35,255 bases of DNA from Syntrophobacter sp. SbD2 (GTDB lineage: Bacteria > Desulfobacterota > Binatia > UBA9968), in contig CAMDBU010000051.1 in NCBI GenBank assembly GCA_945889495.1, positions 1 through 35,255 of the forward strand, given 5' to 3'. Each line of letters starts with the position of its first letter. The stretch's first letter is position 1. The translations under genes and the position numbers were made by a program. The notes beneath the pieces are model-generated. The model did not search any database, was not told the DNA's origin, and saw only the letters and a program-made list of their open reading frames with translations. Of the stretch, positions 24,089 through 32,626 are shown in pieces.

Positions 24089-26806
24089 ATGGACGCCGTC
24101 GCGATTTCCTTATCCTTGTTACAAAACAGCCAAGTCGAGGTCGATTTGAAGGCGCTCGGCCGGAGCTATTTGGAGCGCGGCCGGCGCGAGCTCTGGGCGC
24201 GCCATCGCCAGGGCGCCGGCGGCATGGAAGTGGCCGCGGCGTTTTCGACGGTGATGGATCACTTGATCCGCTATCTGTTCAGTTCGCTGGGCGCGGAGCT
24301 CTTGCCGCGCTTTCGCGGCCAGGGCGGCGGCCTGGCGCTGATCGCCCAGGGTGGCTACGGCCGCGGCGAGCTCAATCCTTACTCCGATATCGATCTATTA
24401 TTTTTACACGACGGCAAGGTGGCGCCGTTCTGCCAAGCGCTCAACGAACGCTTGCTGCACACGCTCTGGGACATCGGCCTCGATGTCGGCCACGCCAGCC
24501 GAAGCATCGCCGATTGCGCGCGTTTGGGCGAGTTGGACATGAAGATTCGCACGGCGCTCCTCGACACGCGCTTCTTGTGCGGCGATTTCGCGCTCTACGG
24601 CGAGTTCGCCAAGAGCCTGGAGAACAAGCTGTTGAAGAAAGGCATCAAGCGCTTTGTCCAGGCGAAAATCGACGAGAGCCAAGCGCGCCACAAAACCTAT
24701 GGCGGTTCGGTTTATTTACTCGAGCCGGAAGTCAAAGAAGGGTTGGGTGGGCTGCGCGACATTCACACCGCGCGGTGGATCGCTCGCGCCAAGTTGAAGG
24801 CTAAGGAGTTGGACGCGCTGGTGCCGCTCAATATCATTAACCCCAAAGATCTCGCCGACCTCAAGGAGGCCCAGGAATTTCTCATGCGGGTGCGCAATGA
24901 GATGCATTTTGCCTGCGCCAAGCATCAAGACCAGTTGACCTTCGAGCAGCAAGAAAAGACCAGCGAGGCGCTCGGTTTTGAGAGCGAGGGGACGCTGCGC
25001 GGCGTCGAAGTGTTCATGCGTGGCTATTATCTGCACGCCATGCAGATCAGCCGGCTGGCGGAGTTGATTGTCCACCGGGTCACCGAAAGCGACAAGCGCG
25101 GTTTGACCGAGAAGTTGATCGGCCGCAATTTGCGCGAAGGGGTGCGCATCGCCAAGGGGCAGCTGGCTATCACCAAGGCCGAGGTGCTGGGAAGCGATCC
25201 GGCCAACCTGATTCGGATCTTCGACGACGCGCAGAAATATCGCTGCAAGGTGAGCCATGAGAGCCGCGAGTTGATGCGCGCGCACTTGGACGTCATCGAC
25301 GATGAGTTTCGCCGTTCGGTGGCGGCCAACCAGCCATTTTTCTCGATCCTCAAATGGAAGGACGGCGTCTACGACACGCTGGTCGAGATGCACCGTGCCG
25401 GCGTCTTGGGCGCGTTCATTCCCGAGTTCAACCATCTGCTGTGCATGGTGCTGCACGATGCCTATCACACCTACACTGTCGACGAGCATTCGCTGATGCT
25501 GGTGCAGGAAATCGAACGGCTGCGCTCCGGCGCCTACGAACGGGCCTTGCCGCTGTTGACCCAGGTGGCCCGGGAAGCGGAAAAAATCGAGCTGCTCTAT
25601 TTGGGTATGATGTTCCACGACATCGGCAAGGGATTCGGCGGCGGCCACTCGGAGGTGGGCGCAAAATTGGTCCGGCCCATCGCCCGGCGCATGCACCTCA
25701 ACGCCGACGATGGCGCGCTCGTCGAGTTTCTCGTGCGCCACCATTTGCTCATGACCAATATCGCCTTTCGCCGCGACCTCGAGGACGAAAAAACCATCTT
25801 CGAGTTCGCCAAAACCATGGGTACGGTCAACAATCTGAAGATGCTCTATCTCTTGACCTTCGCCGATGTCAAAGCGGTGGGGCCCGACGTCTGGAATCCC
25901 TGGAAGTCGTCGCTCCTGGGCGAGCTCTACGTGAAAACGCTAAACCTCCTCGAAGACGCCGAGAAGGGCGAGTTGCCGCGCGAGGACGTGCGCGCGGTCT
26001 TGCGGCGCATTCAAGCGCGGGTGCGGCGCGGGCTGGTGGCCTTGCCGGCGCCGGAGGACACCGTCGACAGCTTCATCGACGCCATGCCCGACCGTTATTT
26101 TCTGTCAACCGCCGAGGCCGAGATCCCCAACCACTTCGAGCTGATGGGGAAATATCGCGGCAAGGGCGCGCTGCATTACGTCGAGCATTTCCCCGAGCGC
26201 AACTGTAGTTCGGTGGTGATCTGCACCCAGGACCGGCCGGGACTGTTCGCCTCGATCACCGGCGTGCTGACTTCGCTCAGTCTCGATATTCTCAACGCGC
26301 GCATCTTCACCGCCAGCGACGGCCGCATTCTCGACGTCTTCCGCATCTCCCACCGCGGCCGGCCCGAGCTGGTGATGGCCGAGGCCAAGTGGGCCAAGTT
26401 CAAAACCGTCCTCGACAATGTCTTGGAAGGCAAGGCCGACGTGGTGCGTATGGTCGAAGCCGCCAAACCTTCGCTCTATCTGCTCAAGCGCGCGCCCAAA
26501 GTCTCGACGGTGATCAACCTCGACAACGACGCCTCGGATGATTTTTCCATCGTCGAGATTTTTACCGACGACCGCATGGGCGTGCTGTTCAACATCACCC
26601 ATAGTTTGCATCTGTTAGGTTTGTCGATTCACGTCGCCAAGATTTCCACCAACGTCGACCAGGTGGCCGATGTGTTTTACGTCACCGACAGCTCGGGCCG
26701 AAAGATCGCCGGCGCCGAGCGGGTCGCCGAGGTGAAAAATTACCTCTTCCAAAGTTTAGCGCCAGAGCATGTTGCCAGCGAAAGACGCGCTGAGTCCGTA
26801 CATTGA
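24089..26806 (+). CDS. glnD: Bifunctional uridylyltransferase/uridylyl-removing enzyme GlnD
   Basis: A 905-residue nitrogen sensor that uridylylates PII protein when glutamine is low and removes UMP when it is high. Domains in order: nucleotidyltransferase with GGYGRGELNPYSDIDLLFL (Asp100 and Asp102 in the active site), the PII uridylyltransferase helical domain with LEPEVKEGLGGLRDIHT, the HD phosphohydrolase with MMFHDIGKG (His510, Asp511), and two C-terminal ACT domains (about 705-785, DRPGLFASITGVL; about 825-895, DRMGVLFNITHSL). Every catalytic block is present, so both activities should be retained. No glnB or glnA is in the window. Its last 38 bases overlap xerD. Confidence 0.97.
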   Translation: MDAVAISLSLLQNSQVEVDLKALGRSYLERGRRELWARHRQGAGGMEVAAAFSTVMDHLIRYLFSSLGAELLPRFRGQGGGLALIAQGGYGRGELNPYSDIDLLFLHDGKVAPFCQALNERLLHTLWDIGLDVGHASRSIADCARLGELDMKIRTALLDTRFLCGDFALYGEFAKSLENKLLKKGIKRFVQAKIDESQARHKTYGGSVYLLEPEVKEGLGGLRDIHTARWIARAKLKAKELDALVPLNIINPKDLADLKEAQEFLMRVRNEMHFACAKHQDQLTFEQQEKTSEALGFESEGTLRGVEVFMRGYYLHAMQISRLAELIVHRVTESDKRGLTEKLIGRNLREGVRIAKGQLAITKAEVLGSDPANLIRIFDDAQKYRCKVSHESRELMRAHLDVIDDEFRRSVAANQPFFSILKWKDGVYDTLVEMHRAGVLGAFIPEFNHLLCMVLHDAYHTYTVDEHSLMLVQEIERLRSGAYERALPLLTQVAREAEKIELLYLGMMFHDIGKGFGGGHSEVGAKLVRPIARRMHLNADDGALVEFLVRHHLLMTNIAFRRDLEDEKTIFEFAKTMGTVNNLKMLYLLTFADVKAVGPDVWNPWKSSLLGELYVKTLNLLEDAEKGELPREDVRAVLRRIQARVRRGLVALPAPEDTVDSFIDAMPDRYFLSTAEAEIPNHFELMGKYRGKGALHYVEHFPERNCSSVVICTQDRPGLFASITGVLTSLSLDILNARIFTASDGRILDVFRISHRGRPELVMAEAKWAKFKTVLDNVLEGKADVVRMVEAAKPSLYLLKRAPKVSTVINLDNDASDDFSIVEIFTDDRMGVLFNITHSLHLLGLSIHVAKISTNVDQVADVFYVTDSSGRKIAGAERVAEVKNYLFQSLAPEHVASERRAESVH

Positions 26807-27692
26807 CTCGTTTCTCTCGATGGTCACCGTCGAGAAGGGGCTGGCGAAAAACACGCTGGATGCCTATAGCCGCGACCTCGCCGGCCTGGCCGAGTTTCTG
26901 GACAAGCAAAAGATCGCTGACTGGCGCGAAGTCGACGCCAATCACATCCGCGCCTATGTCAGCCACCTGCGAGTGAGAGGGCTCAGCGCCAAATCCATCG
27001 CCCGCCATGTGGTGACGCTGCGCCGGCTGCTGCGCTTTCTGCAAACCGAAAATCTGATCGTCGAGAGCCCCATGCCGCAGCTCCTGCCGGCGCCGGGCCA
27101 GCGAAAGTTGCCGCAGACTTTGTCTGCGGCGGACATTCAGAGCCTGCTCAACCAGCCCGACGCCAACCAGCCCTTGGGCGCCCGCGATCAAGCGATGTTC
27201 GAGCTCCTCTATGCCACCGGTTTACGCGTGTCGGAGCTGGTTCTCTTGCAAACCCAGCAGGTCAATTTTCAAGGCAACTACGTCATCGTCAAAGGCAAAG
27301 GCTCGAAGGTGCGCGCCGTGCCCTTCGGCAACTATGCCCGAGAAAAATTAAACAGTTTCATGAGCGACGCCCGGCCGCGCTTGCTCAAAGGCAAAGTTAG
27401 CCCGTACATCTTCACCAACCGCTCCGGCAAACCGCTGAGCCGCCAAGGCTTCTGGAAACTGATCCGCCGCTACGCTCTCACCGCCGGCATCGACAAACGG
27501 GTCACGCCGCACACCCTGCGCCACTCCTTCGCGACGCATTTATTAGAAGGCGGCGCCGACCTGCGCTCAGTGCAGACCATGCTCGGCCACGCCGATATCT
27601 CGACGACGCAGATTTACACCCATGTCGATGGGGCGAGGTTAAAGAAAGTGCATCAGCAGTTTCATCCGCGGGAGAAGGGGGAGTTGAGTTAA
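26769..27692 (+). CDS. xerD: Site-specific tyrosine recombinase XerC/XerD
   Basis: A 307-residue tyrosine recombinase that resolves chromosome dimers at dif. The N-terminal SAM-like core-binding domain (YIDSFLSMVTVEKGLAKNTLDAYSRDL) supports the start at 26769 even though it overlaps glnD by 38 bases; a start at 26820 would cut into this domain. Catalytic residues are all present: Arg153 (TGLRVSEL), Lys177 in the GKGSKVR beta-hairpin, His248 and Arg251 (HTLRHSFATHLLEGGAD), His274 (MLGHADISTT) and nucleophile Tyr283 (IYTHV). Length and motifs fit XerD better than XerC, but the distinction is not certain. No dif site was recognised in the window. Confidence 0.94.
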   Translation: MLPAKDALSPYIDSFLSMVTVEKGLAKNTLDAYSRDLAGLAEFLDKQKIADWREVDANHIRAYVSHLRVRGLSAKSIARHVVTLRRLLRFLQTENLIVESPMPQLLPAPGQRKLPQTLSAADIQSLLNQPDANQPLGARDQAMFELLYATGLRVSELVLLQTQQVNFQGNYVIVKGKGSKVRAVPFGNYAREKLNSFMSDARPRLLKGKVSPYIFTNRSGKPLSRQGFWKLIRRYALTAGIDKRVTPHTLRHSFATHLLEGGADLRSVQTMLGHADISTTQIYTHVDGARLKKVHQQFHPREKGELS

Positions 27693-27766
27693 CTGCCGGT
27701 CTTGGGATTCGAGAACCGCCGAGCCTAATCGAAGCAGTCAGCGTGTGCCGATAGGACCTGCGCCGC

Positions 27767-27795
27767 TTGACCCAATCCCGAACCGGGATAGCTTT
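27767..27795 (+). promoter_or_regulatory. Candidate promoter with palindromic operator of the phd-parE pair
   Basis: TTGACC at 27767-27772 resembles a -35 site. Right after it is a perfect inverted repeat ATCCCG-AAC-CGGGAT (27775-27789), followed by a weak -10 (AGCTTT or TAGCTT). A dyad between -35 and -10 is where an antitoxin would bind to repress its own operon. Confidence 0.4.
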
Positions 27796-27836
27796 GGATA
27801 AACCAGAATTGTGGTCGATGAGAAAGAAGGCCTCCT

Positions 27837-28130
27837 ATGTCCAAAACCATGCCCATTTCGGAAGTCAAAACGCGGTTGCCCGAGCTAGTTTCCGGCGTGG
27901 AGGAACGGGAAGAAGAGATCGTCGTCACGCGCAACGGCAAGCCCGCCGCGGTCTTGGTCAACTACGACGAGTACCAGCGCCTGAAAGATACCCTCGATGT
28001 GCTGAGTGATCCGGTGTTAATGAAGCAGATCGGCCAGAGCAAAAGCGCCTATGCCAAGGGACAGCAGGGGCAATCCTTTGCAGCCGTCTTTGGCGAACCG
28101 CTGGTCGTAGTGAAACCCCGCAGAAAATAA
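27837..28130 (+). CDS. Phd/YefM-type antitoxin
   Basis: A 97-residue type II antitoxin. The N-terminal DNA-binding domain reads MPISEVKTRLPELVSGVEEREEEIVVTRNGKPAAVLVNYDEYQRLKDTLD, the classic Phd/YefM fold. The C-terminal toxin-wrapping tail is SKSAYAKGQQGQSFAAVFG. AGAAGG six bases before the ATG is a good ribosome binding site. Its stop codon overlaps the next start by one base (TAATG), the usual coupled arrangement with a ParE/RelE toxin. That toxin frame contains a TAG, so the antitoxin may now be alone. It presumably represses the operon by binding the dyad upstream. Confidence 0.93.
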   Translation: MSKTMPISEVKTRLPELVSGVEEREEEIVVTRNGKPAAVLVNYDEYQRLKDTLDVLSDPVLMKQIGQSKSAYAKGQQGQSFAAVFGEPLVVVKPRRK

Positions 28131-28426
28131 TGGCCGCCTACCGGCCCGATATTCCGCTGCATATCGCCGAAATCATTCGCCAACTGTCGCCGGACTTGAA
28201 GCGGAGCGTCAAACAATCGGTTAGGTCTTTAAGCGCCAACCCTCTCTTGTGCGCTCCGCTGATGCGGGAACTGTCCGGACTTTGGAAATTTTAGGTCAGA
28301 CGGTTTCGCATCGTTTACGAGATAGATCGCAAATCACGCGTCCTCCGGATCTTCGCGGTCGGCCACCGGCACGACGTTTACGAAGAATTGGCCGGCCAAC
28401 TGAGACAACTCAGACGAAAAAAATAG
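28130..28426 (+). pseudogene. ParE/RelE-family toxin gene broken by an in-frame TAG
   Basis: The ATG overlaps the antitoxin stop by one base. The frame reads MAAYRPDIPLHI, AEIIRQLSPDLKRSVKQSV, ANPLLCAPLMRELSGLWKF, then TAG at 28292-28294 (codon 55). It continues without frameshift as VRRFRIVYEIDRKSRVLRI, FAVGHRHDVYEELAGQL and RQLRRKK to TAG at 28424. The joined 98-codon product is a full ParE/RelE toxin: the L-GLWKF-x-V-RFRIVYEI core and the VGHRHDVYEEL end are standard, and they are split by one stop codon. TAG ends many ordinary genes here, so recoding is unlikely. Alternatives are a sequencing error, a strain variant or programmed readthrough. The 54-residue fragment lacks the catalytic strands. 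Confidence 0.85.
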
Positions 28427-28752
28427 CAGGATGGACTGAAAAGACAGTCGAGTTGTCGAACTCTGAGCCTAGCGTCCTGCGGGCGAGTGATTGACGACCA
28501 CTTCAACGGTAATCGTCATTAGTTCTCTTGGAATCCACGCTACCGAAGCTCTCAATCTTCCCCCGGTAGCGACTGCTGAGGGCTTGGTAAAGTGGGTAAT
28601 ACCCGCAAACTCAGAATTTCTGATAGGTGGAGTTCGGAACGGTTGAGATCGTGGCTTTGGTGGTAGAGTCAGTCTCCTTATCACTCCTCCCGCCTTGTGT
28701 TTTCCCCATCCATACCGTATTTCTATAGGAGCGAGTTTCCCGCGAGAAGGTA
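28427..28752. other. Gap of about 325 bases with no recognisable gene
   Basis: No gene is convincingly supported. A minus-strand reading frame at 28469-28684 (71 codons, GTG start with GGAGG too close) encodes a proline- and arginine-rich peptide of no known family. A small GAGTT-GTCG-AACTC hairpin lies at 28450-28463 without a T-run. The region may hold the promoter of the M50 protease operon or remnants of the toxin-antitoxin insertion. Confidence 0.5.
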
Positions 28753-29406
28753 TTGGAAGACACCATCCAGAAAATTGCCATTTGGGCGATTCCGGTTCTT
28801 ATAGCTGTGGTTTTTCATGAGGTCGCCCATGGTTGGGTGGCCAATCGTCTGGGCGATCCGACGGCGAAAAATTTGGGCCGGTTGACGCTCAATCCGCTCA
28901 AGCATATCGACCTGTTCGGCACCATCCTGGTGCCGGCGATGTTGATCTTGGCGAACTCGCCGTTTGTCTTTGGTTACGCCAAGCCGGTGCCGGTGAATTT
29001 TCACAATCTGCGCAATCCCAAGCGCGATATGGTGTGGGTGGCGCTGGCTGGGCCGGTGATGAATCTAATTCTGGCGGCCGGTTTTGCATTCCTGTTTCGC
29101 TCGCTCTTGCCGACCAGCAGGGCTGGCTTTGGCGCTTCGGCGGGCGTCAATCCGCTGCTCTTGATGGCCCAGGGCGGGTTGTTGATCAATATCGGTTTGG
29201 CGGTGTTCAACATGTTTCCCTTGCCGCCGTTGGACGGCGGTCGAGTGCTCGTTGGGCTCTTACCCGAGCCCTGGTCATCGAAAGTTGCAGGTGTCGAGCG
29301 CTTCGGCATGTTGATCCTCATCGGTCTCTTGTATACCCGCGTGATCGACCGGGTTCTCGACGGTCCGACGGAATTTTTGTTGAGACTTTATTTGGGAGTT
29401 TTTTAG
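28753..29406 (+). CDS. Site-2 protease family (M50) membrane metalloprotease
   Basis: A 217-residue integral-membrane zinc protease of the M50 family. Zinc motif HEVAHGWVANRLGDPTAK (HExxH at residues 22-26) lies in the first hydrophobic region, AKNLGRLTLNPLKHIDLFGT follows, and the third ligand lies in the FPLPPLDGGRVL motif. Hydrophobic stretches include IWAIPVLIAVVF, TILVPAMLILAN, VALAGPVMNLILAAGFAFLF and MLILIGLLYTRV. The gene starts with TTG at 28753 after GAGAAGG. Members of this compact YdiL/YwhC-like group occur upstream of trpS and scpAB in many bacteria; the substrate is unknown. Confidence 0.92.
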   Translation: MEDTIQKIAIWAIPVLIAVVFHEVAHGWVANRLGDPTAKNLGRLTLNPLKHIDLFGTILVPAMLILANSPFVFGYAKPVPVNFHNLRNPKRDMVWVALAGPVMNLILAAGFAFLFRSLLPTSRAGFGASAGVNPLLLMAQGGLLINIGLAVFNMFPLPPLDGGRVLVGLLPEPWSSKVAGVERFGMLILIGLLYTRVIDRVLDGPTEFLLRLYLGVF

Positions 29407-29428
29407 TTTCGCTACAGGTAGAGGAGAC

Positions 29429-30406
29429 ATGGACACCATCGTTAGCGGCATGCGGCCCACCGGACGGCTGCACTTGGGACATTACTTTGGCGCCTTGACC
29501 AATTGGTTGAAGCTCCAAGAGCAGTATCGTTGTTATTTCTTCGTCGCCGATTGGCACGCGCTCACCACCGACTACGCGACGCCCCAGGGGATCAATCAGA
29601 ATACCATCGAGATGGTGATGGACTGGCTGAGCGTCGGTCTCGATCCCAACAAAGCGGTGGTGTTTCGCCAGTCGCGGGTCAAAGAGCATGCCGAGCTGCA
29701 TTTGCTCTACTCGATGATCGTGCCGGTGCCCTGGCTGGAGCGCAATCCGACCTACAAGGATCAGATCAAGGAATTGGTCGGCAAGGATTTATCGACCTAC
29801 GGCTTTCTCGGCTATCCGGTGTTGCAGGCGGCTGACATTACGATTTATAAAGCCAACAAAGTTCCGGTGGGCGTCGATCAAGCGCCCCATGTCGAGTTGA
29901 CCCGGGAGATCGTGCGCCGGTTCAATCAAGTTTACGCGCCGATCTTTCCCGAGCCCGAAGTATTGCTCACCGAAGCGCAGCGGCTGCCGGGGCTCGATGG
30001 GCGCAAGATGAGCAAGAGCTATGGCAATTCGGTCATGCTGTCCGACACGCCCAAGGAAATTGACCAGAAGCTGAGCAAGATGGTCACCGATCCGGCGCGG
30101 GTCAGGCGCACCGATCCCGGCGAGCCGGAGAAATGTCCGGCATTTCAATTTCATAAGATTTATTCGACCCAGGATGAGATCGCCGAAGTGTCCCAAGGCT
30201 GCCGCACGGCGGGCATCGGCTGCCTCGATTGTAAAAAGATCATGATCAAGCATGTGGTGGCGCAGTTGGCGCCGATCTCGGCGAAGCGCGCGGCGTTGGC
30301 CGAGCGACCTAAAGATGTCGAGGATATCTTGGCCGCCGGCAATCGACTGGCGCAGGAGAAAGCGCGCGAGACCATGACTGAAGTCAGGGAGGCGCTCGGA
30401 CTGTGA
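29429..30406 (+). CDS. trpS: Tryptophanyl-tRNA synthetase
   Basis: A 325-residue class I aminoacyl-tRNA synthetase that charges tRNA-Trp. The HIGH-type signature is GRLHLGHYFGAL (HLGH at residues 15-18) and the KMSKS loop is GRKMSKSYGN (193-197). The catalytic core shows FFVADWHALTT, QAADITIYKANKVPVGVDQAPHVELTR and TDPARVRRTDPGEP. Length is typical of bacterial TrpS. GAGGAG five bases before the ATG fixes the start. Its stop codon overlaps the GTG start of scpA by four bases, so translation is coupled. Confidence 0.97.
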   Translation: MDTIVSGMRPTGRLHLGHYFGALTNWLKLQEQYRCYFFVADWHALTTDYATPQGINQNTIEMVMDWLSVGLDPNKAVVFRQSRVKEHAELHLLYSMIVPVPWLERNPTYKDQIKELVGKDLSTYGFLGYPVLQAADITIYKANKVPVGVDQAPHVELTREIVRRFNQVYAPIFPEPEVLLTEAQRLPGLDGRKMSKSYGNSVMLSDTPKEIDQKLSKMVTDPARVRRTDPGEPEKCPAFQFHKIYSTQDEIAEVSQGCRTAGIGCLDCKKIMIKHVVAQLAPISAKRAALAERPKDVEDILAAGNRLAQEKARETMTEVREALGL

Positions 30407-31182
30407 GCACCCGGGTCGAAACTGAAATCTTCGAGGGGCCGCTCGATCTGCTGCTTCATTTGATCAAAAAAAATGAAGTCAGCATTACCGACATCCCGAT
30501 CGCGACCATCACTGAGCAGTATTTGGCCACCCTCGATTTGTTGCAGTCCTTGAGTCTCGATGTCGCCGGCGAGTTCCTGGTCATGGCGTCGACCTTGATT
30601 CACATCAAATCGCGCATGCTATTGCCGGCCGGCGACGACGACGGCGCCGACGACGATGAAGACGGCGGCCTCGATCCGCGCGATGAGCTGGTGCGCCGTT
30701 TGTTGGAATATCAGCGTTACAAGGAAGCGGCCCAGGATCTCGACCAACGCGAAGTGCTGAGCCGCGACGTTTTCACCCGCACGGCGGCGCCGGTGGAGGA
30801 AGCCGGACAGCGCGGTTTTCGCGAAGTCTCGGTGTTCGAGCTCTTGGCGGCGTTGAAGCGCATCATCGACCGCTTGCCCAAGGATAGCTTCCACGAAGTT
30901 ACGCTGGAAAAAATCACCGTGCGCGAGAAGATGACCCATCTGCTCGACGTGCTGCGGACTCAAGGCTCGGTGCGGTTCGAGGATTTGTTCGCCGCAGCTA
31001 GTTCGCGCATGGAGATTATCGTGACTTTTCTCGCCATGTTGGAGTTGGTCAAGGTGCGCGCTATTCGCATCGTCCAGGACGAATTGGCCGGACCGATCAC
31101 ACTGGAAGCGGCGGCGGTGTTGGACGAGGTCGGCGAGCAGGCGGTGCTGGAGCAAGTAGAGGACGATCCCTATGGAACGTGA
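30403..31182 (+). CDS. scpA: Segregation and condensation protein A
   Basis: A 259-residue kleisin subunit that joins SMC heads in the condensin complex. Motifs: ETEIFEGPLDLLLHLIKKNEVSITDIPI at the N-terminus, LDVAGEFLVMASTLIHIKSRMLLP, an acidic linker (DDDGADDDEDGG, residues about 79-90), LVRRLLEYQRYKEAA and a C-terminal winged helix with VRFEDLFAAASSRMEIIVTFLAMLEL. The GTG start lies in a GTGA overlap with trpS. The 3' end overlaps scpB by 11 bases. The smc gene is not in the window. Confidence 0.95.
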   Translation: MSTRVETEIFEGPLDLLLHLIKKNEVSITDIPIATITEQYLATLDLLQSLSLDVAGEFLVMASTLIHIKSRMLLPAGDDDGADDDEDGGLDPRDELVRRLLEYQRYKEAAQDLDQREVLSRDVFTRTAAPVEEAGQRGFREVSVFELLAALKRIIDRLPKDSFHEVTLEKITVREKMTHLLDVLRTQGSVRFEDLFAAASSRMEIIVTFLAMLELVKVRAIRIVQDELAGPITLEAAAVLDEVGEQAVLEQVEDDPYGT

Positions 31183-31753
31183 AGAAGTAAAATCGGTTTT
31201 AGAAAGTTTGCTGTTTGTCGCCGATGGGCCGCTGACGGTGCAGCGCATCGCCGAAGTGGTCGACGGCGTCGACAAGGAAACCCTTCAAGAGTTGCTGCGG
31301 GAAATCCAAAGCGAGCTCGAAGCGCCGAGCCGCGGTTTGCAACTAGTCGAAGTGGCCGGCGGTTATCAACTGCGCACCGCCAAGGTCAACGCCGACTGGG
31401 TGAAGAAGTTTCTCGGCGGTCGGCCGGCGCGCATGGGCCGGGCGACCTTGGAGACCCTGGCGATCATCGCCTACCGCCAGCCGATCACCAAGGCAGAGAT
31501 GGAAGCGATTCGCGGCGTCGATGTCGACGGCGTGATCACGACGCTGTTGGAGCGCAACTTGATCCGCGCGGTGGCGCGCAAGGACGTGCCGGGGCGGCCG
31601 TTTCTCTACGGCACCACGGCGGAGTTTCTGCAGATGTTCAACTTGAAAGATTTGACCGAGCTGCCGACGCTCAAGGAGACCGACGAGATTTCACTGCCGG
31701 AAATCTCCCGCGACGTGATTCCGCTCGAAGCGGCCGAGGAAGCTGAAGCCTAA
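31172..31753 (+). CDS. scpB: Segregation and condensation protein B
   Basis: A 193-residue partner of ScpA that dimerises and regulates the SMC-kleisin ring. It consists of tandem winged helices: VKSVLESLLFVADGPLTVQRIAEVVDGVD (N-terminal) and RATLETLAIIAYRQPITKAEMEAIRGVDVDG (C-terminal), then KDVPGRPFLYGTTAEFLQMFNLKDLTELP. A short acidic tail ends the protein. It overlaps scpA by 11 bases and precedes rluB by six, a common order in many bacteria. Confidence 0.96.
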   Translation: MEREEVKSVLESLLFVADGPLTVQRIAEVVDGVDKETLQELLREIQSELEAPSRGLQLVEVAGGYQLRTAKVNADWVKKFLGGRPARMGRATLETLAIIAYRQPITKAEMEAIRGVDVDGVITTLLERNLIRAVARKDVPGRPFLYGTTAEFLQMFNLKDLTELPTLKETDEISLPEISRDVIPLEAAEEAEA

Positions 31754-31759
31754 ACATTC

Positions 31760-32626
31760 ATGGAACGCATACAAAAAATCATCGCCCGCGCCGGGCTGGC
31801 GTCGCGCCGCGAGGCGGAACGCTGGATCGTCGAAGGGCGCATCACGGTCAACGGCACGGTGGTCGACAAGCTGGGCTCCCAGGCCGATCCGTTTAAAGAC
31901 AGCATCAAGATCGACGGCAAGCGGGTGAAGTCAGCCGCCGAGCCGCTTTATTACGCGCTGCACAAGCCGCCCGGCGTGATCACGACTTTGCACGATCCGG
32001 AACATCGCCCGGACCTGACGCCTTACATAGCGCGCTTGGGCGACAAGAAACGGATCTTTCCGGTGGGGCGCTTGGATTACAATACCACCGGCTTGTTGCT
32101 GCTCACCAACGACGGCGATTTGGCCATGCGCATCGCCCATCCGCGCTACGGCGTGGCCAAACTTTATCAGGTCAAACTGAGCGCCTGTCCGACCGAGGAT
32201 GATTTCGCGATCCTGCGCAAGGGTATTCGTCTGGAAGACGGCATGACCGCGCCGGCGCGGGTGCGGGTGATCGAGAAGCTGCACAAGAACGCCTGGGTGG
32301 AGATCGAGGTCCACGAAGGCAAGAAGCGCGAAGTGCGGCGCATGTTCGAAGCCTTGAATTACTTCGTCGAGAAACTGATCCGCGTCAAGGTCGGCCCGAT
32401 CGCGCTGGGCGACTTGCCCATCGGCGAGCTCCGGCCGCTATTTCAAAATGAAATCATGGCGCTGAAAATCGCCGTCGGTCTGGCCAAGCCGAGCAAGTCG
32501 GGCATCGAGCGCCGGCCGATCATCGAGCCAAAAAAAAGCGGCGGCTTGGGCAGCCGCCGCTCTACTTATTCCAACAAACCGCCGTCTTCTAGTGGCGCAA
32601 GGAACAGAACTCCTCGTAGTCGATAA
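31760..32626 (+). CDS. rluB: Ribosomal large subunit pseudouridine synthase B family protein
   Basis: A 288-residue RsuA/RluB-type pseudouridine synthase, likely modifying 23S rRNA. The N-terminal S4 RNA-binding domain is ERIQKIIARAGLASRREAERWIVEGRITVNGT. The catalytic domain has HKPPGVITTLHDP, FPVGRLDYNTTGLLLLTNDG with catalytic Asp106, and EGKKREVRRMFEAL. A basic Ser/Pro/Arg tail of about 45 residues (from PSKSG onward) follows. The final 38 bases overlap the convergent rhodanese-E1 gene, and the tail codons also form that gene's transcription terminator. RsuA, RluE or RluF is less likely given the scpB neighbour. Confidence 0.93.
   Translation: MERIQKIIARAGLASRREAERWIVEGRITVNGTVVDKLGSQADPFKDSIKIDGKRVKSAAEPLYYALHKPPGVITTLHDPEHRPDLTPYIARLGDKKRIFPVGRLDYNTTGLLLLTNDGDLAMRIAHPRYGVAKLYQVKLSACPTEDDFAILRKGIRLEDGMTAPARVRVIEKLHKNAWVEIEVHEGKKREVRRMFEALNYFVEKLIRVKVGPIALGDLPIGELRPLFQNEIMALKIAVGLAKPSKSGIERRPIIEPKKSGGLGSRRSTYSNKPPSSSGARNRTPRSR
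32530..32561 (-). terminator. Intrinsic terminator of the rhodanese-E1 gene inside rluB
   Basis: A perfect 10-base inverted repeat, AGCGGCGGCT (32537-32546) and AGCCGCCGCT (32552-32561), surrounds a TGGGC loop. Eight A residues at 32530-32537 lie on the left, so the minus-strand transcript ends with a GC-rich hairpin plus eight U. It lies 27 bases past the stop codon of the minus-strand gene, within the plus-strand rluB coding sequence. Confidence 0.85.

Noticed and set aside
28450-28463. GAGTT-GTCG-AACTC hairpin as a terminator
   Set aside because: Only five base pairs and no following T-run on either strand.
28469-28684. 71-codon minus-strand frame in the gap after the toxin pseudogene
   Set aside because: No recognisable family, ribosome binding site too close to its GTG, and proline/arginine-rich composition; not listed as a gene.
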